Shown in pieces: positions 12,284-24,263 of a stretch of 64,000 nt of DNA (positions within the stretch are counted from its first letter, which is position 1; each line of letters begins with the position of its first letter). The notes under the pieces were generated by a model. The model did not search any database, had not been told where the DNA came from, and was given only the letters and a program-made list of their open reading frames with translations. The position numbers and the translations under genes were made by a program. Source of the DNA: Pyrenophora tritici-repentis (Eukaryota; Ascomycota; Dothideomycetes; Pleosporales; Pleosporaceae); contig NC_089390.1 in NCBI RefSeq assembly GCF_003171515.1, positions 2,170,001 to 2,234,000 on the forward strand, written 5' to 3'.

Positions 12284-15200
12284 TTTGGTGAGCTCTTACA
12301 GAAGTTCTCGGTGGGCTATGGACTCCCACTTCTGTTGGGATTGAGATGGGTGGACCTTTCAGAGGGTGCAGAAAGAGGGGGGCGTGTTTTGCCGCGGATA
12401 TGTTGATGGGGGACGAGGGTTACCAGGATAGGTAACGATGAAGTTGGATGATACCAGCTGATTCAATATCAAGGTGCTGTTGATGGGATGAGATGAAAGA
12501 CAGTTGTCGTGGTATGAGTTGCGCGGACCACTCACTCACTAGCGACTAGCCGGGGGGTATCGCGGAACTGGACGGAGCCTTGCGCACAGAAATTGACTGC
12601 TGGAAACGCCACTAATAAATACAATGCTATAACACCAGATCTTGGAAGAGTGTGGTGTCAGGTCTGAGTTGCACCAGCATACCGAGTTATAGTACTTGAG
12701 TTGGTTGATATCCAAGGCGAGCTCAACAACTCGAGCGCAACCACCGCAGCAACGACGGCGGGAGGCGGAGTATGGGCATGCAGGTCCTTCAACAAGCACG
12801 ACGATCCTTGGTCCTTGCCTCACTTCTGTCACTACAGCGTTGCGCCTAGGTAGTATTTACGGTAAAGCGACTACCGTCTGAGACCTCTGGGGTTGCGGCA
12901 CAGATCCAGGCCGCTTTTGCTACAACATCACTATCTCCTTGGGTGCGTATCTTCTGGGTCCTGTTACTAGCATAAGTCGCAATGCGCATCTGGGAAAAAT
13001 AGCGGTGAGGGAATGGACTGGGGTGGCTGAAAGTCCTTCCCTTAGTGACGTTGACCGGTTACGTCGCGCGGTGTTGGTGAATCTCTCACTCGACAGAGGA
13101 GTGGGATTTTCTTTTTCTCCCTTAATAACTTGTCATATCTTGGAGGCAACAGCAAGCTGAATTTGCCCCGAAGTGGTCATTTTGTCAATCACGCTGGATC
13201 TACGACCCGCATATAAGGCGCTGTCATTGTATGCTGAGCCACTCCGCTATCGTCGTGACGAGATCCACCTCATAAGTCCTTCGTTGTGATCGAAGACGAC
13301 AGGTCGCGGCGATGGGCAAGGCGCACTCGGGGACGACGTTGATCGTGGGCAGTGCCGTTGCTACTGGCTAGAGTCCGACGCCGGTCGACGGGAAGCATTC
13401 GAAAGATCTTCGTGCATACGCAGGACTGACTTTGAATGATATGAAGTAACAAGATCTCATAGGGTTTAAGTGGCAATCGACTAGAATACGAATAGGAGCG
13501 CACATGATTTTGAAAGCGCCATCAGGTCTAAAGTATCGAGGATACTCGTCTGCTTTATCATGCTCACGTATGATCTACCAACCCGCCCCCATCATGTTCG
13601 TATTGAGCCGCGCATATTGATCACAAATAGGATCCAACACTGGGCTATAAGTGACCACGGCCGCGGCTCCGCCCCCAATCCACCACCTTAAGGGATGGTG
13701 GGAGGGTGCTCCTTCAATTCCCTCGGCGACTTTCACTCATGCGCTAATACTCTTTTACGTCGCTTTAAACGCTGCAAAATGCAGCGCATCTGCCTTTGGT
13801 TGCTGATGCACCAACTCGGAGATTTGCCAGCATGCTCCAGCTAACACGGAGACTGGAGTCTCTCGAATCCGTCAACGCGGCACACGCCTGGGGAGGCAGG
13901 TGCCCAGCCTAGTTGACCTCATGATATGACCCACACACCCTCGATGGTGTGGCTGTACTCAACTATCACAGCTGCCGGGGGTATTTCGCGCTTAGCTGGG
14001 TGGTCATTTTGGAAGCTGAGGCCCAGCCGATGTAATCACAATCAACCCACTAGGCATGACTATTCCGTCCGAGGGCGCCGTCAGCGCGCGGTTTACCGCC
14101 GGGCGAAGAATAGGCTGGGCCGATTATAAACAGAGCTTGGGATTGAATTCGCATGCTGACCAACACTACCGCAACAGACGGCAAATGCGTAGTCTTTTGT
14201 TTCGCCCCTTGGCGATTCAGTAGATGCGTCGTGTGTGGGTGTGCACAAATAAGCTACTAGAAAGATTGATCGACAAGTGAACACCCGTTCTTATCATGGT
14301 GTTCTTTGTGGATTCGCAGCAACCCACCAATCCACCAACCACGTGCGGGGTCCAGTCAAAAAACGCGGGCCGCATTTGGACCGCGCGCGATAGCCGTACC
14401 GTAAATGGAATACTTCTCCTAAAGACTCGAGGGCTGACAGCCTGCTTGGAAACTATGCACGCTCGTCTGCATAGCGTACTTCTAGCCGCCCAGTCCATGC
14501 GGCATGGTTGTAGCCCCACTTTCCTACACGCTCGTTCTATGCAAGACAATCTGTCACCACACCAGTACGTTCACGTGGCTTTTGGATAGCGAAGGATTAG
14601 CGCAATATCCCCCAAAAAATACGTTGACAGCATTGTATCTGTAATGAGAGCAGAGACGCTCCCCACGGCGTACAAGATCTGCGGTCCACCACGGCTCGAA
14701 GATCCTGTATCATCGTAGTGATCAGTAGAAGTACGCCAGATACTATTGCAAGGTACTGCTCGATACAAATCCAACATTAATTGGACCAGAACTATAGATG
14801 CCATGTCTCCCAATCACCCCCGGTTCCATTGCACCGGCTCACCACACATGGCATGGGAACTGGTGACTTGGGGGCGACAAGGCGGTTGGTGACCGGGCTG
14901 GCGGATCTGACAGGGACAGGATTCAATAGACTGTCGGTGATCGGGCTCCACTGCACGGCATGCATGACAATCACACTGCAGATCAACGGCTGGTGCTACG
15001 TAGGGCTTCGTGGTGTCCTAGTCTATCCAACGACCATCTTAGCTTGGAGCATCACTCGATTTCGTGTGAAAAAATTGCCGGGTGAATGGCGATGGTTGTC
15101 TCGTAATTTCCACGGAATATTTTTGAGTAGAAACTGAACTATCATCGGTTCACTGCGAGTAGCCGCTCAGACGTATTCCCCGTATGAAAATGTCATGACT

Positions 15201-16266
15201 AATTCGTCTAGAGACCGTCTTGCTGAACTTAAACGAAACTAAACCGGTTACAGTGGCCATTGCATATGGCGGGCCGCCCCATCTGACCTTCATGAGTGCC
15301 GCCATAGGTGCCGGAAGCTGGCGACATGGCTGCCGCGTGTCGAAAGCAGTGAGACGGCGCTCCATAGGCGTAAGCTTATACCGAAGGATGAAAGGGCCCA
15401 TAAGACCGAGGCTAAAGTACTTCGCCCGTGTATAGATAGAAACTAAGTATGTCATAGTCGTCTTCATCACTTGAAAGAGACCTATCACAAGTCGCAGATG
15501 GCGATGTTGGTGATGTGATAGTGCGCTTTCATATTTGGATGCGCCGATCCTCGGAATCATTACTCAATGTATCTTCTATGATTGACATGAAGCTGATCGC
15601 AGATGAGTTGAAAAGTGTCGCATGACTTGATCTGGTGCTGACCACCCATACTCCGCCACCCACACTCTAGGAAATACGAAACGAGGAAAGCAAAAGTTGC
15701 CATGTCACTGGCTGTGGCAGCTGAATTACGATGGAATAGCTCCAAATTTCTCATTTGTCAGTCAGGACAATGTACACTCACCTGATATCACGTAATAAGC
15801 ATTGGGAAGGTCTTTCCAGCCGAAGTACAGCTTCTTACTCATACTGGTTGTGCTGTCTGTAGGGCTGATCCCTGCTCCAGAATACATTACTGTCACTATT
15901 TTGGATGTCACGGCTGGGTTCGCTAGTAGCAGAGACCATACAATAGCATTGTGTGAACAGGAAACCTTTATTGAAGCCTTAGGATTCGGTTGAGATTACG
16001 CGCGGAATTTGTGATCTCGGTCATGCTTACGCCCCGAAGACGCCGCAGTCTTGCAGCATTCAGGCAACTTGCATCTAGAAACGACAATGATGTTTAGGTA
16101 GGGGCGGTGTGTGGTGAAGCAGGAACAAACACTTAAGTGGACTGCAAATCTTGTTTAGATCATAGGTGAGGCTCACCTCAATCTGACGCAAAAGTACATT
16201 CTACCTGCCCGCATCTCTCTTAGTAGTACAATTTCCTCGTATGAGATACTTGTTCCTTCTTCTTAT
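12284..16266. other. Gene-poor intergenic region, 4 kb
   Basis: Nothing here reaches the level of a gene call. A minus-strand frame at 14571-14813 encodes a short hydrophobic, membrane-like stretch (LYAVGSVSALITDTML) but has no partner exons that I can join. No repeat or TSD-flanked element was noticed. Confidence 0.45.
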
Positions 16267-17997
16267 ATGGCGTATCTTCTCCAATGTTTAGGGCGACTGC
16301 CCGGAAGTGGCAACCGCCACAACGTACGCAATGTTGTTGACAGTGAACGCCTGTCATATAACAAACGGGTCAGCTGTATGCGACAGTACGAGTACCCGAT
16401 GCTCCAAGGTATGAATACTTAGCACATACATCATACACCGTCCTAACCTTCACAGGGTTGACGTACCTTGACCACGGCGGAACCACGCTAGCGCCAAGAT
16501 CTTTGCTCCAGATGTTCTGCAGCGAGATGCAGAACACGCTTCTCGCTAACCCACACTCGGATGCATCCAATCCAAGTACAACTGCCTTAATGGTAGAGGA
16601 AACCCGGCTTGACGTGTTACATATGTTCAATGCCGACCCGGAACACTTCGACATAGTCTTTACTGCCAATGCTACAGCCTCCATCAAACTGGTCGCAGAT
16701 GGATTTTCTGGATGGACAGAAGGATTTGATTACTTTTACCATCGTAATAGCCATACAAGTCTGGTCGGCGTCCGGGAACTGGCTCACCATAGCAACTGCT
16801 TTGCGTCGAATGACGAGGTCGAGAGGTGGCTTGGTAACGAAGACAAAGATCTTGCAGAGGAATCATCACAAAGACCGGTGTTGTTTGCTTATCCGGCGCA
16901 ATCGTAAGTGTCGCAGTATTTGATGTGCTTCAAAGGGTTTCACTGACGTCTTATCTCCTCCCAGAAACCTGAATGGCGAGCGACTTCCCTTAGACTGGCC
17001 TGGGAAACTGCGACTCTCATCAAGTCATCCAAATGCATACTCTCTACTCGACGCAGCGGCACTGGTGTCTACTACCGCATTAGATATGAGCAATCATCTC
17101 TCCGCTCCCGACTTTGTCGCCCTGTCGTTCTATAAGATCTTTGGCTTCCCCGATCTCGGTGCTTTGATCATCCGCAAGGCTGTCGGTCATGTCTTTGACA
17201 AACGGAAATACTTCGGAGGTGGGACAACTGAGATGACGACGTGTATTGGGGATGCGTGGGTGGTTCGTAAAGAGTCAAGTCTGCATGCAAGGTTAGAAGA
17301 CGGCACAATCGCGTTTCGGAGTATCCTTGTCTTGAACTGTGCCATTAAAACCCATCGCGATTTGTTTGGGGGACTTGAGGAAGTTTCGAAACACACAGGA
17401 TGGCTTGCCAAGGTCCTTGACGACCGTTTGAGGAGCTTGAGGCACACTAACGGTATGCCAGTCTACCACTTATACAGCTCTCTGGACTCAAGCTACGGCG
17501 ATTCGAAGACGCAGGGGGCAACCGTGGCTTTCAACGTCTGCCAAAGCGACGGAACATACATTGGTCCATGGCATGTTGGCGCTCTCCTCCGAGCGAATCA
17601 CATTCACGTTCGCACGGGCACCGTGTGTAACCCCGCGGGTATATCGTGTGCGCTGGGATTAGACGCCAAGTGGCTGCGAAAAGCGTTCGACGAAGGTTAT
17701 CGGTGTAACACGGAGACCGATGTTCTCGCAGGGGTCCCTGTTGGTGTAGTGAGAGTTACTTTGGGGGCTATGAGTACGTTGGAAGATATTGAAACACTCA
17801 TAAGCTGTCTCTACAGAAATTTTGTGGACAATAAAGATGGCCTGAACAATAGCGCGCGGTCATCTGACGAGAAGAAGGACTCGCTTATGGAATCTAAGCA
17901 GCCCAATGCTGTAGCTGAGACCGAAGGCACATTTTCTACAACACCATGGCGACGATGGAAGCGACGATGGATGTCATTTCCCAGTTTCTCACGATAA
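16267..17997 (+). CDS. MOCOS-like class V aminotransferase without MOSC domain
   Basis: Exons 16267-16408, 16456-16903 and 16965-17997 join in frame to 540 aa. The start at 16267 is chosen because the frame is open back to it and because LSYNKRVSCMRQYEYPML fits the pre-domain helix of this family; an internal ATG at 16378 is the alternative. The fold is the PLP-dependent NifS-like domain of molybdenum cofactor sulfurase: TYLDHGGTTL, NPHSDASNPS, FTANATASIKLVADGF, FAYPAQSNLNGERLPL. The PLP-binding lysine is K254 in the SFYKIFGFPD motif, and the persulfide cysteine is C418 in the RTGTVCNPAG motif, so the active site looks complete. Full MOCOS/HxB proteins carry a C-terminal MOSC domain that binds the cofactor; here the protein stops after a K/R-rich tail. 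The protein may activate Mo enzymes with a separate MOSC partner, or use another sulfur acceptor. Confidence 0.8.
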
Positions 17998-19092
17998 CTA
18001 CTTTTCTTGCTTTACTAAAAGTGTTGCAGCATTCCCTAATGGATAATACATCTTGTTCAAGATTGACCTTTTGGATTTGAGAAAATCACCGACCTGAACC
18101 GATACTATTAATAGAATTGAAGGATGTTCTCGGCTTTGTCCTATGCATTGAAGCAAAAGCAGTCAGGAAATATGCCTATCACGGCTGGCAAACTTGTGTG
18201 ACGACGTGGCGTATATTTTGGGGCATCACGTGCCGAGCTAACCCAAAATAGTCACATTGCATCTTAGTAGGATCTCGGGGCTCACTCTTCTTTCGAGGTA
18301 CAGTCCGGACCGGCATGCATCCTCAGTGGCGCATGTGCATGCACAAAATACGAGACAAGAAGACGCAAGGTGAGATGAGGATATGCAGCCAAGGATACAT
18401 CGTATACAGTACGAATTGGTACGAATTGGGGACGGATGATAATCCCAGATAAGTGTGTGCGATCTACTGCTTGGCCAATCTAGACTCGTGCGAATATTTC
18501 GATCAACTGCGCCGCGCATGCACGGGAAGGGCTGTGCTGGTGGGTACGATCTTGGTCCGTTTCGCCGTGCCACTAAGACGGAGATGTGCATGGGAGCGGG
18601 GATTAGGAGCTCCATTCCGAAAGTTGATCCAACATAAACGACCCAGAAAACGTCGCGTTCACCCAGCTCGTAACACAGGCCGAAAGCGGGCCGTCTTCCT
18701 AGCGTCCCTTGACTAAGTTGGACAAACCCTCTTCCGTCCAGTTGTTCGACAGTACACTCCAAATCATTACATCGACGCAGAAAACTCACGATCGAAGAGG
18801 ACCCCTATCCTTGAACGTACACATAACTGCTATGGGCCTACATGAATGCACTCGGGAAGTTCGGATTGGATAAGCAAATCGTCATTATTGCGAACTGTAA
18901 GCTGTGGCAGCTTGCTGTCCAATAAAAGCTGGCGTAATCATATCTCCAGACCCGATTGTTTCCCTTAGCCCTTCAGTGCAACCTTCGTATCTGGTTTCAT
19001 CTCAACATTTCTTCCTTAAATCCACCATCGGCCTTCCCGTTTCTGATAGCGTCTCCTTCGCGAGGACCTTCCGACGGTTCAGCCTGTTGGGT
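17998..19092. other. Intergenic, 1.1 kb
   Basis: This lies between the MOCOS-like gene and a small secreted protein gene transcribed towards it. A 183-codon minus-strand frame (18238-18789) is open but shows no motif and odd composition; I do not support it as a gene. Confidence 0.45.
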
Positions 19093-19431
19093 TTAAGCAT
19101 GTCTTTCGTAAAAACCATCATCTCTACGGAGGAGGAGCGTACCGAACTGGCACCGGCAACTGCAGTTAGCCTCGCACCCGATCATTCGCAGTCCACCTTC
19201 TCTACACTTAAAAGAACGTTATTATTATTTTCTTATTATGGCACCACGTGGAAAACCTACTGATCTTTCACACCCCGCCAAGCCGTAATTACAAGAAGAG
19301 AATGTACGGCATGATGGATCCGAAGGGTTCGGCGCAAGACCATCAAATGGACCCGGCGGTTCGTTTGCTTGTGAGGCTGGAAGGCTCGCAACATTGAGAG
19401 CAAACAAGGTTATCAAGTTGATAAAGTGCAT
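19093..19431 (-). CDS. Small secreted cysteine-rich protein, effector candidate
   Basis: Exon 1 is 19261-19431 and exon 2 is 19093-19206, joined across a 54-nt intron (donor GTAGGT, branch-like AATAAC, acceptor TTTTAAG), both ends in phase 0. The product is 94 aa. Residues 1-22 form a signal peptide (hydrophobic core LITLFALNVASL, cleavage expected after ASQA). The mature part has eight cysteines: C41, C47, C54, C58, C68, C72, C74 and C76, an even number as expected for disulfides. The start ATG follows CTTCTCACC. Without splicing the frame ends after 68 codons with three mature cysteines; the chosen acceptor adds five more and stops at TAA, which is the main argument for it. Size, signal peptide and cysteine content match fungal apoplastic effectors. 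No family was recognised, and host interaction is inference. Confidence 0.6.
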
Positions 19432-20326
19432 GGTGAGAAGTGAACGTGTTCGGATCTTGGGAATAGTGAAGTGGTGTTCAATACGGGACAGTCTGCAGAC
19501 TTTACCGGTTACTTATACTATAGTCTCCAAGATCGTGATTAGTTGTCAGAAAGTTGATGACAGAAGCTCCGAAATGATCCCTAGAAGTGTGTATCCTGAA
19601 CCATTAGGAACTTGACGCTACGAACCGCCATTCGCCGAACGCGCGTTTATCGTGAGATTGGCGTCTCGCAAAAACGCGCAAGTGATTAGCATTGCAACCC
19701 AAGGCCAGCTGACGTGAGACAATCTTCGCACCAAGGGGACGAGAAATATCCAACACTCTTTTTGTCTCTTATCCTCGAGGATTCTAGACGCTCTCTATAC
19801 TTATAAAGATTGTAAATGTATCACACTTGTCGAGAACTACAAAGATCTGAAGATACAAAACGGGCCAAATTATTCTCGTCTAGATGTAAGCTTGTTAGAA
19901 ATAGACCGTACTCACCCGGATGCTCGCGGGTTGTTTCCTCGCGCAACATGCCCTATCGCGTATACAACCATCGCTCGCTTAAAAAAGATACCTAGAGCTA
20001 ACAGTTGCCGGAAAGACAGTTCAAGTATTTGGTGACCACGAAGAAGGCCAAGGTGCCAAGGTGCCCTAATCTCGTATATCCTTCTTCATCAGTCTCGGCA
20101 CCTGAAACGTTTGTGGAGATACTCTTCCAGATCATGAAGGAATGAAAGTAACATTTTTGTTATTATGGCGCCTCGTTGAACGACATCGAAAGAAAAGGAG
20201 AACTTGGTCGCCATCACTAAGCAAGAGGAGGCGGGGGGCCATGCGGCGACGATGAGTTTGCGAGGTTAAAGGATATAGAAAAATCAGTAGGTTTAGGGCG
20301 CGACAATAAGTCAAATATAAATTAAA
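19432..20326. other. Intergenic, AT-rich edge of the transposon block
   Basis: This holds the promoter side of the secreted-protein gene and then AT-rich DNA up to the first solo LTR. No coding frame is supported. Confidence 0.5.
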
Positions 20327-20331
20327 AGCTA

Positions 20332-20537
20332 TGTCGGATCGTGAGTATCGGTAGGTGCGTCAGCTGCTCAACGATGCCCAAACAGCCGACTCGATCCTAC
20401 TTCGGCTCTACTCGTCTCAGATCAGATACACCTTTGTAGCACCATCACGTAGTAATCAATCAGAACCATCACCGAACAGAATGCATTCCTAGTTATCGTT
20501 ATTTCCTTTCAGCACTAGTGCTACAGCCCTGCCAACA
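20332..20537 (+). mobile_element. Solo LTR, family A copy 1
   Basis: A 206-bp unit begins TGTCGGATCGTGAG and ends GCCAACA (TG...CA), and is flanked on both sides by AGCTA (20327-20331 and 20538-20542), a perfect 5-bp target-site duplication. No retrotransposon coding sequence follows, so it is a solo LTR left by LTR-LTR recombination. Its inner 85 bp are nearly identical, in opposite orientation, to copy 2 at 21850-22056; the differences include C/T changes of RIP type. Confidence 0.85.
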
Positions 20538-20542
20538 AGCTA

Positions 20543-21844
20543 AGTTATTTAGTTACGTTTAGTAGGCTAAAGGGTAGACTAAAGGGCGGACGGCGCTTAA
20601 AGGGCTAATACAGTTATATAGTCGTTAATTATGTAGTAGCGAAGGCTATAGGCTTATTATATAAGGAGTTGGCGGAGGGGACCTGCCCATCTCTATCTCC
20701 ATCTCTATTATCATCATAGACGACGACGATCTGCTCTTCCTCACCAAGCAAAAAGGTGTAGCTCAAGTCGAGATCGGTATCCCGTAAATCTCTATTTTTG
20801 CGACGGTTTGAAATGCCCCAAGAGCTGTAAGTGGCGGGGTTGATACATAAGGCACTGTCGCCTCGATAGCGAAGATCTCGCCAAGCCACCGATGAGATGT
20901 AATCCGTAAGCTGATCCAAATACTATGACGATGCGACGTCTACCAGTATGTTATGGAGACTCAACCAGGCCACTGTAGCTCTATGGTCACCGAAAGAGAA
21001 AAATGAATAATGCATAGGGATAGCTACATCAAGGTATATGCTAGAGACTGCGTGGTATAGCTCCGCACAGCCATGATTATATCTGTACCTACCGACAGGT
21101 GAGAATAAGCATTAGCTTCGACACACACTTGTGGTCGGGTCAACGATGTGACAGAAAATTCCGGTGATAGCCATGACTCGCTTCATTCCAAGAATCGACG
21201 CTGCTTAGATTAAGACCTGGGCTGATGGAAAGATGTATGACTGATGTTGCAATGCACGAAGGATTCGCTGGCAAAATAACTTTATGCTCGCATTTGCCTG
21301 TGTACCTCAATGTATCCCAAGAAGTTTCATGATACCAACCAAGGGAACCTGGCATGTATTCCACTTGAACTGAAGTCACTCAGTCTCTTCAGTAAAAGAG
21401 GGATAGCTCGGACATCCGATAGACAGATTGGTTCCTGTAATCGACGCAGTCGTGTGGATGGTGGGAAAACTCGGGACGCAAGGCATTGGGTAACTACGAT
21501 TTCATTGTCAGTATCGGGTTTCGACTCACCATCTTCGCGGGTGTTGAGTTCTTCGACTTTCTATATGTTAAGTAGTCATGGGCATAAAGGGAAGAGGCTG
21601 CGATTGTGAGTCGAAGGTAGAGGCGTAGCCTGTAGGGTACGAGCTTCGTGTTGGATTACCTAGGTACTTAAGCTGCAGGCCATTTCGCCCACCACACACG
21701 TACCACTTACTAGTATTACCACCATTTAGACGTGCGCTCTCTCTTGTTGTTGCCTCATCTGCACATGCATGCGAAGGCCTATACACCCCTAGCTTTCTGT
21801 TGCTACAGGATCTGTTGGTAAAACATGCTTACCTATGTAATAGT
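20543..21844. other. Degenerate spacer between two opposed solo LTRs
   Basis: About 1.3 kb. The first 150 bp are very rich in CTA/TAG/TAA words, as in RIP-mutated DNA. A minus-strand frame at 20629-20919 (96 codons, acidic, ending in an NKPIAFATT-like stretch) is open but unrecognised. The rest shows no gene. Confidence 0.45.
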
Positions 21845-21849
21845 CTTCC

Positions 21850-22056
21850 TGTTGGTAGGTCTATAGCACTAGTGCTGAAAGGAAATAACGATAACTAGGA
21901 ATGCATTCTGTTCGGTGATAGTTCTGATTGATTCTCTTTCGAAGGAGAACTATGGAAGAGCTAGATATAGGAGGTCTGGTCTGAGCGCTGCTCGGACGCC
22001 GCGATCAGTGCGGCCGATCGCGTGGCTGAGATATCGTTGATATCTGTGATCCGACA
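21850..22056 (-). mobile_element. Solo LTR, family A copy 2
   Basis: 207 bp in reverse orientation: the plus strand reads TGTTGGTAGG...GATCCGACA. The flanks are CTTCC on both sides (21845-21849 and 22057-22061), a perfect 5-bp TSD different from that of copy 1, so the two LTRs inserted independently even though together they look like a terminal inverted repeat. Confidence 0.85.
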
Positions 22057-22061
22057 CTTCC

Positions 22062-23450
22062 CATCCATTCCTTTCCAAACACCATAAACAACCCCTAGAA
22101 CCAGAATAGAGCATTTGTAGTGGACAATTCAGCGTGTATTGTAAGCTTCTGATCATGGGCATGCACGCCCTTCAACGACGCTGAGCTCTGTGGGGTGAAC
22201 GGCATCAGCAGAGGTGCCCCAAAAGCTTTGTCGTATCGCTGCCTTCGGGTATGACAGCACACAGTAGCCATAAGTACTGAGAGGATGTATTCGCAGGGTG
22301 GTAGCATGTCAATGACGAAACCCAATACGGTATTTGCATCTCAACATTGTCTCAACACATACTGGCGACACCTTTCCTATCACGCAGACATGTAATTTCA
22401 GTACTTTGGCGAATAATCTTCTCTTAGGTCCATGCTCGCACCCAAACAGACCTTCATTGCTGTGCTTCGGGCTCAGCCACATGCCCAGGTGTAATCTGGT
22501 TCGCTTCTGATACCTTAACTTAACTAGTTAGCGGAGAAGTTCCATGCGCCACAATCAGCCGCATTATAGAGGCAAATCACGCGCGAGCAAAAAGCGCCAC
22601 GTTACTGAATATTATACGCGTTTTTACGAGTTTGGCTAAATGAACATTGGCACACATGTTTTGGCTGTTACTTCCAAAGTTAATATGGATTGTGCCTACG
22701 GCAAACGCGACGCGTCATGCTGACAGGTAGCCAATCTCGAACTCTATTCTATTTGACTTACACCATCGAAATTTCGACACTATGCCATGCTTCGTATGTA
22801 CGCAGCTCTGAACTCACATTTGAATTGGACTACATAGCATCTATATAACTGACAAAGCAGCGAGCCCTTGTCTATGATTAATCTTCGTCTCCACCGGTAA
22901 CGGAATGGATCTTTGATGGGTAGAAGGGCCGAATTGGGACTTTGTGAATGGGTTGATGGAAACAAGAGAGGCTGAGCTGCTTCGAGCTCATCATTGGCTG
23001 TGGGTATGCCGTGAATTTAGGTGGCGAAAGCGAGGAGGCAGGTGTGAAAAGCTCAGGAGAGATCCCGAGGTCGCGTTAAGATCATGTGGCGAAAGTGATG
23101 TTGACTGTTGTTGTGGTGACGACAGATCTCCTTATCGGCCCTAGGTCTAAAACTTGGAGCGAAAGGTGATAAGTGGGGTGCGATTTACGGTACACAAGGT
23201 GGAGGGGGCATAATGCTTACAGTGGCCCGTGCTGAAGCCGGAAACTGAGGTGGATTTCAGCACGGTGTCAAGAATTTTGTGTCATCCCCCGTGGTTGTAG
23301 GTACCATATAACCCCTGTCCCCCTAGTTAGGGATCATTTACCATACCAATCATATCGAGCGAAACTCGCGTCTTTTCTGAATCCGATATCTGCCCGCCAA
23401 TCGACGGCTATTCCTATCTTTGTTGGATTTGGATCCTGTTGCAAAACCCA
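22062..23450. other. Intergenic, 1.4 kb, no gene seen
   Basis: This lies between solo LTR copy 2 and the decayed LINE. Only short, featureless frames occur. No further TSD-flanked element was found by eye. Confidence 0.5.
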
Positions 23451-23454
23451 GGTA

Positions 23455-24049
23455 AGCTTAAGGGTAACCGAAAAACCGTCTAAACTAGACTACTCTATCC
23501 CTAAAGCTTATAGAGTAATCACTCTCTTAAATAGCCTAGGGAAGGTACTAGAGAGAATTATCGCCAAAAGACTAGCTAGTCTAGCAGAAAATACAAACCT
23601 CCTACACCCCTCACAAATTAGAGGTCGAAACAAGAAATCTGCAATAGACGCCGCTCTCCTCTTAGTAGACCAGATTCAACACAAAAAACAGCAAGGCCAA
23701 ATTACCTCTATAGTGTTCGTGGACGTCAAAGGAGCTTTTGACCACGTCATACACAACCGATTCCAGACCGACTCAAGAAACTTAGACTCCTAATTAGCTT
23801 AATTTTCTGGGCGAAATCCTTTCTCTCCAACAGGACCCTAAGACTGGCATTCGATAATAAGATTGAAGAATTTAGCAAGATTATAGCAGGCATTCCACAG
23901 GGCAGCCCAGTATCACCAATCTTCTTTCTTATCTATATCCGAGACCTATTCCTAGCCTTACAAAGTTTTCAACTGTCGTATATTAACGGCCTATCTCTCA
24001 CTACGTCATCAACCTCTCTAAAGAAAAATATAAGAGTACTACAAAAAGA
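23455..24049 (+). pseudogene. LINE reverse transcriptase, 5' fragment
   Basis: This holds RT motifs 1-5 with at least one frameshift near 23760-23800, between the AFDHV block and the block starting FWAKSFLSNRTLRLAF. There is no start codon region and no endonuclease domain, so the copy is also 5'-truncated. The reading frame resumes across the copia element at 29306. Confidence 0.75.
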
Positions 24050-24054
24050 GATAG

Positions 24055-24218
24055 TGTCAGATAGCAGGGTTACTCGACGTTGGCAGCAACCAATCAGCGT
24101 AGAGAGGGTCAGTGCGCCCCTCAAGAGGGCCACAAGCGCGGACACACGATAGACAGAACACAATACACACAATCATCAACATCCATCACTTTTGTGCAAT
24201 ATCTCATTATATCTGACA
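24055..24218 (+). repeat. Copia 5' LTR
   Basis: 164 bp, TG...CA ends, identical to the 3' LTR at 29137-29300. It should contain the promoter of the element. Confidence 0.93.
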
Positions 24219-24263
24219 ATTAAGAGTCTCACTGCCTCAATAACGAGCGATAAAACCACGAAA

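Noticed and set aside
14571..14813. Short hydrophobic minus-strand frame resembling part of a membrane protein
   Set aside because: A single membrane-like stretch is not enough, and neighbouring sequence gives no consistent exons.
18238..18789. 183-codon minus-strand frame
   Set aside because: No domain, no supporting splice sites, and irregular composition; probably a chance open frame.
20332..22056. A 1.7-kb DNA transposon with long terminal inverted repeats
   Set aside because: Each arm has its own TG...CA ends and its own 5-bp target duplication, so they are two solo LTRs in opposite orientation.
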